A DNA stretch of 64,000 nt from Diplonema japonicum (GCA_964019335.1 OZ025654.1:496001-560000), one strand, 5' to 3'; numbered from the stretch's first letter, positions 26,043 to 36,762 are shown. Translations and numbers: made by a program. Notes: a model not told the origin generated them from the letters alone.

Positions 26043-28338
26043 AAAAAAAACTCAAAGTACAGGACAAGCCCCCCGCTAGAGGGCCGCCCTATGGGAGGGG
26101 GGGGTCTATCTGTTAATACTCCCCTTCTGGAGCATTGCCTTCATTCCGATTGAGGCCGTGAGCGTCTTGCGGAGTCGTGTGATGCGGTCCTGCTTGTAGT
26201 CGGCTTTCAATTCCATTAGCTTGTCGTGCGTGGAGCGGGTGGCGAAAATAGGCCTCCTGGAGAAACCAATAGCTGCCTTTCCTCCAATGGCGATGAGGGA
26301 CTTCACTCTTTTTCTCTCGTCCGCTGGGAAGGGGCGTCGCTTCTTTCGTGCCCTGCATGCTGTGTTTATCTTTACGATGAGAGCTTTGATTCTGCGCGCC
26401 CTATCTTCCAGCAGGCCTCCCAAAGACTTTCCTGTCGTCCATTCGAAGTCAATGGCCAGTTCCACCGCCGACACCTCCGAGGTGGTGTCCTTCTCCACCC
26501 AGCGCAGTTGTGACAACCATTGTAGCAGCGGGTTCAGGTACTGGGACAGGACCCCGCTCACTCCTTCGAGCTCGCCAGCTATCGGAACGGGGCATTTCTT
26601 ACCTACCACATTTCGAATCCACGGTAGCGGCTGTGTGTTGACATCCTCCTTCTGTATGAGCTCTACGTCTCGTTTCTCAACCACCACGGCTAAGTATCGT
26701 TGCAGCTTCTCTAGGTACGCAAAGTCATGTCCTCTCGGCAGAATCGCGTGCAATTCCAGACACAGGGGCCATCCTGTCCTGTTGCGCAGTGGTTCCAAGC
26801 CGTCCTGTGCTAGCTCTTCCTGTGCGCAGGCGCACTCGTAGAGTTGGTGGCGGAGTAGGGTTACCGTGTCCGGGTACGGTGATTCACACAGGTCGCACCT
26901 GAACCCTTGTGTGCGTGATACTGTCGTTGTTGGGACTTGGCTTATGCTCTCTTCGACTTCTTCGGTGCCGTCACCTTCTGGTGCCAGGGGGACGCTTCTT
27001 TGATTCGTTCCTGCATGCGGGCTAAGGTAGGGGACCCCTCCGGTGATAACCCGTCTCAGGCAGTAGGACATGAGCGGGTCTTTGGCTGTTTTCCATAGTT
27101 GGTTGGTTTTGGGATCCGCTCCCGCCTCCATCCCTCTCACTGTGTTCCTCTCGTTCGCCAGCGACCTGCTCCGGGCTTTCCTCACCGCGTCCCTAAAGAC
27201 GTGTCCGCGTTCGGCCCAGGGTTTGTTCCCACAGTCTAGCAATTGCGCCCAGCTCCATCCTATATAGGGGAGCCACCGACAGACCAGGTTGCCTACTGGT
27301 CCCATCGGGGTGGACCCCGTGCCGTACCCCGCAGCTATCCGCATGCATCTCTGTCGTAGTCGTTCGTCGTCGAGCGCTCCGGACACCACCTTCAGGGAGT
27401 GGTATATCACATAGGAGAGGGGATCGTTAGTGTGCCCCTTTGAGGTCCGACACCGTCTTGTATGGTACAGGTACTTCCGAGCCTTTCTTCATCGCCGTTC
27501 GGTCTCCCACGACTCTCGACTTGAACCCTTCCGCGGTGCCAAAGCCCACCGTCTTTTCCTCGTTGACCTGCATCCCCGTCAGGTCGCAAAACTCTAGAGT
27601 CCCTTCGACCGCTGCCTGCAGTGAGTCCCGCAGCTTCGCTAACAGATAGGCGTCGTCGGCATATGCTAGCACCTCGGCGTCCGGCGCTACCTGCTCGACG
27701 GCCCGTATCATGATGGACAGCAAGGCGTTGATGATGATGACCGACAGCGGGCACCCCTGGAGGATACCGTTCGTGGCCTCAAACGTGTCACCAACTCCTA
27801 TGGGGTACTTGAACCTCCTCGTGATCTGGGAGTACATCCCATGGAGTGCTCTTCCTATAGATTCGTCCATTCCCAGGGCGCTCATGAGGTCAAGGGACAG
27901 CTGTTGTGGCACCAGGTCGAAGCACTTTCTAAAATCCAGGGCCAGTCCCTCCAGCGGCTCCCCATCCACCAAAGCCACCTCCAGCTTGGTACACAGTTCC
28001 ATGAGGGCTGTCGTCGTACTGTGCTTGGGCCTAAACCCGTGCTGTCTCGGCGTGATCCAACGTTCCTGCCAGTCAAGGACACCCTTCAGCCTCGTACACG
28101 CCCACAAGCGGTAGATGGTGCTGGTCACCGTGATGGGTCGGTGGTTCAGAGGAGCTGACCCTTCACCCTTTGGAATCAGTGACACCAGGGCTGTCGTGAT
28201 CTGTCTCGGCCACTGGCCTGTCTCCTCAATCAGGTTGAAGAGGTCTGCGAAAGCTCTCAGGATGCTCACCGGAAGACGTTTCAGCTCACTCATCCGCCAA
28301 CCGTCCACGCCACAGGCCCCTTTGTCTGGCTTCTTCAA
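26043..28338 (-). mobile_element. LINE-2-type non-LTR retrotransposon, 5'-truncated and internally deleted
   Basis: The minus strand from 28,338 encodes reverse transcriptase: ACGVDGWRMSELKRLP, HRPITVTS, LDFRKCFDLVPQQL, GILQGCPLS and YADDAYLL. It stops at 27,427. A second frame (27,410-26,106) continues with the C-terminal region, including a zinc-finger-like CDLCESP...H...C segment, and ends SINR. Compared with LINE-1 about 100 codons between the RT and this region are missing, so a deletion caused the break. The endonuclease part is absent. The 3' tail matches 7438-7500. It abuts the LINE-1 tail at 26,041. Confidence 0.9.
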
Positions 28339-28624
28339 AAAAAAAAAAAAAAAAAAAAAAGGTAGGAAGTGTGAGCCTATCTATTAATATACTCTACCAG
28401 CTTTTCTTGTTGTCGCCCTGCATGAAAAGTTATGTTCTTCTCAACAGGGCTTTGAAGGAATATTTCCCCTCGTTTCTGCAACTTAGCGAAGTTTTCTACT
28501 GTAACCCTCACATGAGAGTTGGGGGGTGGGATAGCTATAATGGGAAGGGGCTAATAAATTTCAATTTTCTTGTTCTTTACTTTTTTTTCTTTTTTTTTTT
28601 TTTTAAAAAGAAAAAGACCATCTC
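28339..28624. other. Spacer, no gene seen
   Basis: It has a long A-run at the truncated LINE-2 end and T/A-runs near 28,580-28,610. Confidence 0.4.
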
Positions 28625-30322
28625 TCACCCCCGTGGATACTTGGTATCCCCACAAGTTGTAGTGTACACGACATCATAACCAAGCACGGCTCCCTGCCCG
28701 CCCTCTACAGTGTCAAACGCAATCTCAGGCACATCACGATCCAACCGCTGCTCCAAGAAAGATTTAAATCCTTGAAAGACAGCACTAGCCGCCTCGCCTG
28801 GAGGCACGCCTTCAAGAGTAGTGAACTCGTATACAAACACCACATCACCGGTATTAGCTTTGCAACAGATGTGGTACACATCAGAGTATTTGGGATGCCA
28901 CAACGAAGGAGCGGCAAACCGACCATCAGTCGTCTTAAAGTACGTGACAGATTCTATGGAGTTGTAGTGAAGAGGCTCACGGGTGGACTGTTCCTTCAAT
29001 GGGGTCGGGATAAACGAATATTCATGTGAAAAATGCGTAATTTGACTAGTCTCATCATTGAAGTACACTAATACAGGAGGAACGACAAACATCCCACCCA
29101 CGCCAAGCACAACGAATAAACCAAACAGCATCCAAGAAGCAAGGAGGGACCCAGGGTAGAACCACAGGTTTGTCGGCCCGTTGAACATCAACACCATTCC
29201 GCAAAAAACCAGCGCGCCCAGACAGACCACGGCGGCTGCGCTGTAACAACACAGGTTTCTGCAGAAAACACCAACGCCTTGAAGTGGGTTTCTTTTGAGG
29301 GGCTTCTTCAATCGCCAAACACCATCACCGACTTGGATAATATTTGTGAGAAGGGAAAATGGGAGCTCTATTGTGAGCCAAGGCGGGTTGTCCAACATGT
29401 CTTTGCAAAGCGAGCTTTTCGTCTCTGTTCTGCCGTTCTTGTCCTTCTGCAACATTTCCCATGGAAGAATGGTAAGCAAGATGACAAACCAAACAGACAC
29501 CAATGAGATTCTAAGCTTCGTCATTTTGTCGTCCGTCGCATCTAAGAAGTCCGCGTCGGCTTCTAGGCTTCGTTGGTTCCACGCCCATCCTTCGAAGTTT
29601 GCAGGGCCGAACCCTTCCTTGTCGAAGTTGATTTTTCGTAATGTTAAGGTCATCCCGGTGGGCTTCGGTGTGTCCCATGAACAGTCGGACACTGTAGGGG
29701 GGTTTTGAGGTTTGTCGTTGTAACCAGTGTAATAGACTGGTGTGGCAACGCCTTTCAAGTCAACATTTGCCCCGCATGTCCTGCAGACGATAACCGACGA
29801 AGCTGCGAAGGCAATGGTCGGGACGATGATGGTTCCCTTGCCTCGTTCCCAATAGGACCTGGTGCTCGACTGGTTGATGACGGAAAATATATTTGTATCG
29901 ACATCACATGCAACGGGGATGTTAAGATACGTTGTGTTTGGATGGAGCGGTGCTGATATGTTGCTGCACGTCAGCGTGGCCTCAATGGGGTCTATCTCCC
30001 TGTTCTTTATGCCGTAGTACGCGTTCAGGTCGGACAAGGGTGCCATGCTCGCAGAGACGCAGCACGTTACAATGAAGGCGATGGTCATCCCCCACACCCT
30101 CACTCTTTCGCGCCATGTTGTGTGGTCGTCCTTCCAGTACCCCATGACGAACCATGGTGTGCACAAGTTCAGGACCACCACGATGAACACAGTGATCACG
30201 CCGTATACCTTCACCTCGTCTCCTTCTTTGTCTGCGAGAAGATCGCAGTAGGACGGGAATAGCGCGCACAGCACCGTGTACTCCAACCACAAAAGCGGTA
30301 CGAAGATTTTGTAGAACTCCAT
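28625..30322 (-). CDS. Multi-pass membrane protein of an unrecognised family, member 3
   Basis: The 565-residue protein is the longest of the family. Helices lie at about 8-26, 40-60 and 75-97. The ectodomain (about 105-265) has TLTCSNI, IPVACDVD, IVCRTCGAN, SDCSWDT and GWAWNQR. A helix follows (about 278-297), then GDGVWRLKKPLKRNP, two helices (about 360-420) and a beta-rich C-terminal domain (about 425-550) with YEFTTLEGVPPGEA and QRLDRDVPEI. The last block is shared with member 1. The ATG at 30,322 follows a run of 15 A. The pairwise similarity is moderate, implying old duplication, unlike the recent member-2 duplicate. The role is unknown. Confidence 0.78.
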   Translation of the reverse strand: MEFYKIFVPLLWLEYTVLCALFPSYCDLLADKEGDEVKVYGVITVFIVVVLNLCTPWFVMGYWKDDHTTWRERVRVWGMTIAFIVTCCVSASMAPLSDLNAYYGIKNREIDPIEATLTCSNISAPLHPNTTYLNIPVACDVDTNIFSVINQSSTRSYWERGKGTIIVPTIAFAASSVIVCRTCGANVDLKGVATPVYYTGYNDKPQNPPTVSDCSWDTPKPTGMTLTLRKINFDKEGFGPANFEGWAWNQRSLEADADFLDATDDKMTKLRISLVSVWFVILLTILPWEMLQKDKNGRTETKSSLCKDMLDNPPWLTIELPFSLLTNIIQVGDGVWRLKKPLKRNPLQGVGVFCRNLCCYSAAAVVCLGALVFCGMVLMFNGPTNLWFYPGSLLASWMLFGLFVVLGVGGMFVVPPVLVYFNDETSQITHFSHEYSFIPTPLKEQSTREPLHYNSIESVTYFKTTDGRFAAPSLWHPKYSDVYHICCKANTGDVVFVYEFTTLEGVPPGEAASAVFQGFKSFLEQRLDRDVPEIAFDTVEGGQGAVLGYDVVYTTTCGDTKYPRG

Positions 30323-30544
30323 TTTTTTTTTTTTTTCTGTTCTCCCTCCCCCGACCCACCCCTTTTTTTTTTTTTTTTTTTTTGTTTAAAGTTTTGGGTG
30401 CTTATTCGAAAGTACCTCCGTGAAAGAAAGGGAATAAGCATGTCCCCCCCCTTTTTTTTTCAGAAGAAAAAAAAATAGTGTTTTGTTTTATATACTTGTT
30501 TTCCAGCAGAAATAAGAAAAAGAAAAAGAGCGGAAAAAATGGGG

Positions 30545-30775
30545 CTTTGAATGCAACACTAAGTGGCGTTAAGTGTGCAACGAAGCACGAACTGTCTACT
30601 TGATTACAGGGGGCGCACCGCGGCTGAGTTGTAATTTCTTCTGCGTTCCGCGTCGTGTCCTTAATGCGTAGGGTGTGCAACTCAACCCTAGCCGGGGCGT
30701 CCCGGTAACCAAGATTCTGCGCTCATGCAGTTTGCTGCCTGTTCGTTACCCTGAGTCTTACTCGGGCGCTCCCCA
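30545..30775 (-). repeat. Dispersed repeat family C, copy 2
   Basis: Co-oriented copy of 19,684-19,945, missing part of the 5' end and with small deletions. It breaks into A-runs at about 30,775. Confidence 0.78.
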
Positions 30776-31004
30776 AAAAAAAAAACCTGCCAAAAAAAAA
30801 AAAAAAAAAAAAAGGGAAGCCGAAAAAAAACCGTCAAAAAAAAAGGGGGGCAAAAAATAAAGAAAATGGGGCTTTGATTGCAACACTAGGTGGCGTTAAG
30901 CGTGCAATGTAAAAAAAACTAGTATACAAGAAACAAAAAAGAAATTCACTATGATAGGAACGAAGTGGTCAGCAACGGCCCTAAAAAAAGAAAAATAAAG
31001 GAGT
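30776..31004. other. Homopolymer spacer between family C copies
   Basis: A-runs and a G-run. GGGGCTTTGA(A/T)TGCAACACTA and GTGGCGTTAAG occur both here (about 30,870-30,900) and at about 30,540-30,570, so part of the spacer is duplicated. AAATTCACTATGATAGGAA-CGAAGTGG near 30,945 recurs at about 5730. Confidence 0.55.
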
Positions 31005-31250
31005 CCAGTGTTGGCGGCGCCCTGCACAAGAACTGTCTACTTGATTACAGGGGGCACACCGCGGCCGAGTTGTAGCTTCTTCTGCGTTCCACATCGTGTC
31101 TTTAATGCGTGCGGTGTACAGCAGCTCAACCCTAGCCAGGGTGCTCCCGGGTAACCAAGATTCGGTGCTCATGCAGTTTGCTGCCTGTTCGTCACCCTGA
31201 GCATCTGCGTTACGTTCTTCCACTCGGGCTACCGGTGATGACCACATCTG
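31005..31250 (-). repeat. Dispersed repeat family C, copy 3
   Basis: Nearly identical to copy 1 over about 240 bp and again open on the minus strand. Confidence 0.8.
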
Positions 31251-31339
31251 ATGTACTTCTTATATTTCATGTTATCCCCACCACTAATGTTCCGTTTTTT
31301 TTTTTTTTTTTTTTTTTTTTTTTGTATGCACGCCGTTCC

Positions 31340-33205
31340 CTAAGAGCGCATGCGCCTTGTCATGACAAGCGCGAACTCATCGAAGGACAGCTTCCCATCC
31401 TTGTTCGAGTCATACTGCTTGAAAAGAGTGTCTGCTCCCGCGTCGGTTTGCAAGCCGAAGTTCTCCAAGGCGTCATACGAGGCTTTAAACTCTCTGAGGG
31501 ATATGCCTCCCGAGCCGTCTGCGTCGATCGCATCGAAGGCAGTTTTAAGCGCGCAGTCTAGTGAAGAGATGGGCTTACCGGTCATGTCTAAGAGGTCCTG
31601 GAGGATCTTGGTGACGTTGTGCTGAGGGGCTGCGGTGATGTCGCGCAGAGTGAACGCGTTGGCTACCGAGCAGAACCTGAAGAAAAACTCGGAGAGCTCG
31701 TCCTTCTTCTGCGTCGCAACGACCACCAGGTAGGACCCCGCCTCCATCTCCTCCCATTTCCCGATGGATTTCATAAGAGGTGATTTTACAATAGCGTTTG
31801 AACGCCTCAAAGGAGCTGACAAATCATCTGGTGCTTTGAAGACATTGATCATCATGTAAGGATGGTTTTCTGAGGAGAACCGAGCGTCGGGGGGTTTCAA
31901 TTCAAAGAAGCATCTCATTGGCTGTGAAATCTCAAGATGAAAACGCGGGTTCGTATTATACCCAGGACCGGAATGCCCTCCCGCGGTAGCCTCCGTCCAA
32001 GCCGACTTGATACCTTGGTATTCGAAGCCCTCCATGATGTTGTGGCATAAGTACACCGATTCGAAATATTTCTCGCAGTCCGACCATTCCATCCAGAATG
32101 CACCATCGTCTTTGCATTTGTCATCACGCGAGGTCACAAGCTTCTCTTTCAAATCCGGTCTGGATTCCCAGGATGAATGGTTGTCTGAGTAACGGCCTTT
32201 CCATTCTGTGCTGCCCCAAGGGTTGCGGATCCTGACGAATCTGTCGCTCTCATCGTGGTGGAAGTCGATGATGCTGTATTCGTGCCATGTTACCAGACCG
32301 AGTTGTGTTTTTTCGTCTTCGTTGGATTCTCCGCATGAGATTGTGCAGCAGCCTTCTCTCGATAACACGTCGCAGATCGACGTGAACTGTTCGTCAGCAG
32401 TTTCGCCTTCTTTCCAAGGTGTGTATTTGGAATACCCCCCAGACAGGTCATTGAATAAACTTTCAGCGGTGGCCGAACGTTCTCCATCCTTGGCAGCGAC
32501 ACCACCGTCGAGGACCTGGTAGTTCCCGTGAAGCTTAGCGTACGCTTTTTCAAGGATCATCACCCATATTTCGCCGTTTTCGGAATGCGAAAACGAAGGC
32601 CGTTCGTATTGATCTGCTGGTACGTAGTCATCTACCACGACGTAGCGTTCCTTGTTGTCGATGATGAATCGCACGGAGTACACGCCGTACGGATTGAAGC
32701 AAGGAGGGTGGAATATGGAGGTTAAGTCGGTGTGTTTTGACAATGCGGAGACAGCTGATAAAAGCCAGCAGTCACCCAGGCCGCCTTGTTGCACGTCGTC
32801 TGGGTTTACACCGTCCTTGAACAGTGAGGGTTCCCAGAAGAGGTCTGATGCGCGTTTCCATGATTTGACGGGGAAGTCTTGTTCTCGTTGGGAGCCCCAT
32901 AGGCTTTTGTCGCTTGGTTCGAAGGAAGGGTCTTTGAACCTTGTTTCCGTCTCAACACATTTTGCTAGTATGTCCTCGCAAGGGTCTTCGTTGTACACAT
33001 TGTGCTTCCACACTTCCTTGGCCTCCAAACAGGTTTTCGCCACAGACTCGTTCAGGTCCTGCATATTGTCCCAGCCTCTTTTGTGCTTGTCCTTGTTCTT
33101 TGCAACGGTCTTGCCCCCCATGATCGGGACCTTGCTCTCCACGTGCGGTACCATCGATGCCTTTGACACCGCTGAGGACAGGTCGTCTGGAAGAGTTCTC
33201 ACCAT
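31340..33205 (-). CDS. Calpain-type cysteine protease with C-terminal EF-hands
   Basis: The protein has 621 residues from the ATG at 33,205; the frame upstream is Lys-rich and lacks an ATG. The C2-type protease core runs from about 100 to 345. The triad is complete: Cys146 in GGLGDCWLLSA, His308 in WHEYSIID and Asn328 in RNPWGSTEWKGRYSD. A beta-sandwich like calpain domain III follows (about 375-500). The C-terminus carries two EF-hands, DADGSGGISLREF and DSNKDGKLSFDEF, each with acidic Ca2+ ligands. It should be a Ca2+-regulated intracellular protease that cleaves substrates at limited sites. The two EF-hands are fewer than in the five-EF-hand domain of classical animal calpains. No signal peptide or membrane segment is seen. 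Confidence 0.93.
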   Translation of the reverse strand: MVRTLPDDLSSAVSKASMVPHVESKVPIMGGKTVAKNKDKHKRGWDNMQDLNESVAKTCLEAKEVWKHNVYNEDPCEDILAKCVETETRFKDPSFEPSDKSLWGSQREQDFPVKSWKRASDLFWEPSLFKDGVNPDDVQQGGLGDCWLLSAVSALSKHTDLTSIFHPPCFNPYGVYSVRFIIDNKERYVVVDDYVPADQYERPSFSHSENGEIWVMILEKAYAKLHGNYQVLDGGVAAKDGERSATAESLFNDLSGGYSKYTPWKEGETADEQFTSICDVLSREGCCTISCGESNEDEKTQLGLVTWHEYSIIDFHHDESDRFVRIRNPWGSTEWKGRYSDNHSSWESRPDLKEKLVTSRDDKCKDDGAFWMEWSDCEKYFESVYLCHNIMEGFEYQGIKSAWTEATAGGHSGPGYNTNPRFHLEISQPMRCFFELKPPDARFSSENHPYMMINVFKAPDDLSAPLRRSNAIVKSPLMKSIGKWEEMEAGSYLVVVATQKKDELSEFFFRFCSVANAFTLRDITAAPQHNVTKILQDLLDMTGKPISSLDCALKTAFDAIDADGSGGISLREFKASYDALENFGLQTDAGADTLFKQYDSNKDGKLSFDEFALVMTRRMRS

Positions 33206-34244
33206 TTTCCTTTCTATTTTTTTTTCTTCCCCGCTTCTCCGTACTTGTTTTTTTTCTTTTTTTTTTTTTTTTTTTTTTCCCCTCGTTAGAATCGAAAAAG
33301 AATTCAAAAAAATTGAAAAACAGGGGAGACATAAAAAAGTATTGAAAAAAACGGGGGGGGGGAGTGCTAATAATAAAAGTCAGAAAAAAGAATGAAATAA
33401 AAGGGGGGGGGGGGAGACGAAAGAAAAGTAATTTCTGGAGAAGTTTTATAACCCGTAAAACACGCTGGCCACGCTCCCCCCTTATTTCTTGTTTAGACTA
33501 AGCCAAGGACTCGTTCTTGCAAAAACTAGTTTGGCGCACGAGACGGGATTTTACCTAATAAAATAGCTCATTACGCTGCCATCAACTAGTTTTTAGTCTC
33601 GACAATAATATTGTTAAAACAAAAAAAAAAAAAGAAGATAGCGTTCTTCCACCATAGGTAGGCGGTTTGCATTGGTCTGGGTGCTCCACATGGGAGGCAA
33701 CGGGCTTCCCTTGTGGTGGGTGGGAACCATCTCTTCGCCACGGCCCGTCCGGCCGTGGGCAGGTGAATGGGGGAGGTCAGCTGTCTCAAACCTCCACGAC
33801 CCCCCCAAAAAAAAGTGGGGCGGCATTGACTAAAGGAAAAGAGGTGAAAAATGTCAAATCTTAAAGCGAAAACTCACATGACGCACTTGGAGGCGAAGAG
33901 GAGGGGGGGGGGGGGAATAATACAAAAAGAAAAAAAACCTCAGAGTGAGAAAGCAAAGAAAGAAAGAAAAAAAAGAAGGGTGTAAACTTTTTTTTTTGTT
34001 TCTCTAAAATATTATTATTATAACTTCTTTTTATTTTCTTTTCCTTTTTTTTTTTTCTTTCTTCAATCAGGGTCTTTCTGCTTTACGAAAAAAAAAAAAA
34101 AAAAGCGGCATATTTTTCCGTAGACAATTTGTATTCTCAAAAACCCGAAGGGAAAAAATATAGATGAGTTAAGGAAGTCTTTGTGAGGCCCCCCTTTGTT
34201 CTCATTAAAAAAAAAAAAAAAAAGAAGAATAAGCAACTGCAGGC
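33206..34244. repeat. Spacer with family A copy and LINE-1 tail
   Basis: About 33,441-33,625 is family A (GACGGGATTTTACCTAATAA, then ACTAGTTTTTAGTCTCGACA). About 33,650-33,800 is GC-richer, but no frame is convincing. About 34,160-34,203 is a LINE-1 tail. Homopolymer runs fill the rest. Confidence 0.6.
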
Positions 34245-34410
34245 CCAGTCTACTTGATTCCAAGGGTTAAGCCGTAGGGTGTGCAACTCAACCCTAGCCG
34301 GGGGCGTCCCGGGTAACCAAGATTCTTCACTCGTAATGTTTCTCCCGCTCGGGCGCTACCGGTGATGACCGACGAGGAGGTCAACAGCGAACACATCTGA
34401 TGTACTTCTT
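34245..34410 (-). repeat. Dispersed repeat family C, copy 4, with internal deletion
   Basis: Begins CTACTTGATT and jumps to GTAGGGTGTGCAACTCAACC, skipping about 60 bp present in other copies. It ends with GATGACCGACGAGGAGGTCA as in copy 1. Confidence 0.72.
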
Positions 34411-34596
34411 ACCAAAAAAGAGAGAGAGAAAAAAAATGCTACTTTGGGTTTTTTTTTTTACTCCTCAATATTGCATTCACTCATCTAGTTCTTTGGGTTG
34501 TCCCAAACCTCACAGGTAGGTAAGTCTGAATGAGGCAGAGAATGAGGAGAGTGTTACCAAAGCTTTCGTTGTGAATAAATAGCTTTTTATTTTCTT

Positions 34597-34632
<36 letters not shown>

Positions 34633-34903
34633 TTCGTTCTTTTTTTTTTTTTCCCCACCACACAGCGAAATGGCATAAGGGCACACACGAGGAAAGAAAA
34701 AAGAGTCGATTTTTAGCATTTGTCTGCGAATGCGGTATAAATCCTGAAATATATACTGCATGTTGCCACTACTCCCAAATATAAAAAAAAAAAAAAAAAA
34801 AAAAGAGTCGGCTGATTGTTACTCTTTCTAGCAATAACAGTTCTTTTCAAAAGTAAAAAAAAAAGGGGGGTGTCAGCTATTTATGAGCTCCATCATTTTT
34901 AGA

Positions 34904-34948
<45 letters not shown>

Positions 34949-34954
34949 GCTATT
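34411..34954. other. Homopolymer-rich spacer with partial family B copy
   Basis: T-run of about 30 near 34,600 and A-runs near 34,780 and 34,905-34,946. About 34,803-34,855 holds AGTCGGCTGATTGTTACTC and AGCAATAACAGTTCTTTTCA of family B. Confidence 0.5.
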
Positions 34955-35077
34955 TACTGCCAACAAGTAATGACTTTACCGTTACCTCGAGGTTCCGCAT
35001 TTTACCGTCGAGGGCCCGCAGGGCCCGAGATGGTAAAATGCGGAACCGAGAGGTCGGTAAAGCATTACTTGGCGGTA
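34955..35077. repeat. Long foldback: imperfect 47-52-bp arms around a GC-rich loop
   Basis: The left arm includes AAGTAATGACTTTACCG and GGTTCCGCATTTTACC; the right arm is the inverse, GGTAAAATGCGGAACC and CGGTAAAGCATTACTT. The loop (about 35,007-35,030) contains GGGCCCGCAGGGCCC, itself self-complementary. Confidence 0.85.
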
Positions 35078-35086
35078 GGTAAGTGG

Positions 35087-35709
35087 TTTTATTTCACGAC
35101 ACTCAGAAATTACTTCACCACGAGGGGCACAACGGGGTGACAAGGGGTACAACAAGAGAGGGGTTACAAAGGTTACAATACAAGTTGTTTTCCCTCCTTT
35201 TGTTGACTAAGAGCTGCCGCTGTCGCTGGCATTGCCACTGTCACCATCTCTAATCAGGCCTTCCCATACCTAGCGCGGCCGCTGGCTCCTTTTTTTCTGC
35301 TGCTTCGGTATTTTGAAGTCATTTGGGGAGCTTGGGTAAGCTGACTAAGTTACCCTTACCCACAGAAGAGTTACCCCCAGAAACTGGGAACAAGGCCTAG
35401 CCAAAAGTGGGCAAATTGGGAGGAAAAAGTAGTCCAACTTGGAACTGAGCCGAGGCAAAAGTTGGCCAATTGAGCTGAACCTGTGGGGAAATAGCAAACT
35501 GAGAGGAAAAAGTAGCCCCACTGGGAACCGAACCGAGGCAAAAATTGGCCTACCGAGGCATATTATTTAACGGAAACCCCCTATTACTTCACGGAAAACA
35601 GGCCATTATTTCACCGTGAAGTAATGAGATTTAGCGTGAAGTAATGAGATTTAGCGTGAAGTAATGGGCCCCCCAGTGCGTGAAGTAATTTCTGAAGAGT
35701 GAAATAAAA
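35087..35709. mobile_element. TIR-bounded non-autonomous element (MITE-like, about 620 bp)
   Basis: The left end begins TTTTATTTCAC then CAGAAATTACTTCAC. The right end, reverse complemented, begins TTTTATTTCAC then TTCAGAAATTACTTCACGCA. Terminal inverted repeats are about 33 bp with small indels. Inside, GTGAAGTAATGAGATTTAGC is repeated about 2.5 times next to the right end, and further copies of (A)TTACTTCAC occur in both orientations. No long coding frame is present. The target duplication is unclear, so the superfamily is not assigned. Confidence 0.75.
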
Positions 35710-36762
35710 AAAGAAAATGACTTGTTCCCGATTCAGATGGACATCTGTCTTTTTTTTTCTTCCAATTTCTCTGGTTCAAAACCATAACCCTCAAAGGGAC
35801 GAGGCGGGCGGCTTTTTCGTTATTGATTTTCTTTTTTGAAACGCGGGTTCCCCGGACTTTACAAAATATGGCTAGTTGCAGGGGGGGGGGTTGTGTTTTT
35901 TTTTTTTTTTATCTTGATTTTGGGGTCGATATTTTGCGTTTGTTTAGTCAACAGGATTTCAGCCATATTCCTCGCCATCCCCAAATGAATTCAGGGCACG
36001 AAGTTCCTCCGGTTGATGCTTTTTTTTATTTTTTTTTTGAGCATTTAAATCAACAAATTGGGGTAGGAGATAACGGGAAAAAAGAAAAAAAATATCGATT
36101 TTAACGTCAGGGTAGGTTGGGTTTTTGTAGTCTAACATCTTTTTCTTCTGCCGAAATGTAACGTCCTTGTGTTACCCTGTTATGAGAGGTCAGTTTGTGC
36201 CTGGGTGACAAAGGTTTGCTTTATTCTTCTTTCGCCGAGCATCACCCTGGCACAGAAATGACTCGCACAAGGGGAGGTGTCGTTACTCACCTAGACCCGG
36301 CCAAAGGTCTTGCTGCCCCATTTTGAAGAATATCAAAAAAAAAAAAAAAAAGACAATGATCTATCAAACCTATTTTACTCTCAAGAATTTCAATTCTAAA
36401 GAGCAGAGTGAAAAAAAAATATAGTTTTGAAACCTGCTCTTCTTTTTTTTTCTTTTTTTTTTTTTCTTTTTTGGTTGGGTCCTCTGATGGCGTCAGAAGA
36501 CGAAAAAAAGGACAGTTTTGCCAAAAAAAAGACTTACTTTTGGGGAAGAAAAATTTCCTTTTTTTTCTTTTTTCTGGAAGAAAAAAACAGCAATTCCACA
36601 AGATTGTGTAAAAAATTGTTGTCAACAATCAAATAACAACAACAACAACAACAACAAAGACGCCCTTCTGAAAACTAAATTAACGATAAAAAATATGCCA
36701 TCGTCTATTTTAATCCGGGAAAGAGGTGACAAACGCACAACCTTCCCAATTTCTTATTTTAT
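35710..36762. other. AT-rich spacer
   Basis: T- and A-runs and a (CAA) repeat at about 36,636-36,657. About 36,110-36,300 is more complex, but I see no frame or RNA structure to name. Confidence 0.45.

Noticed and set aside
33586-33826. Two overlapping minus-strand frames of about 65-70 codons
   Set aside because: They run into poly-Phe at the end, have no recognisable domain and overlap each other in different frames.
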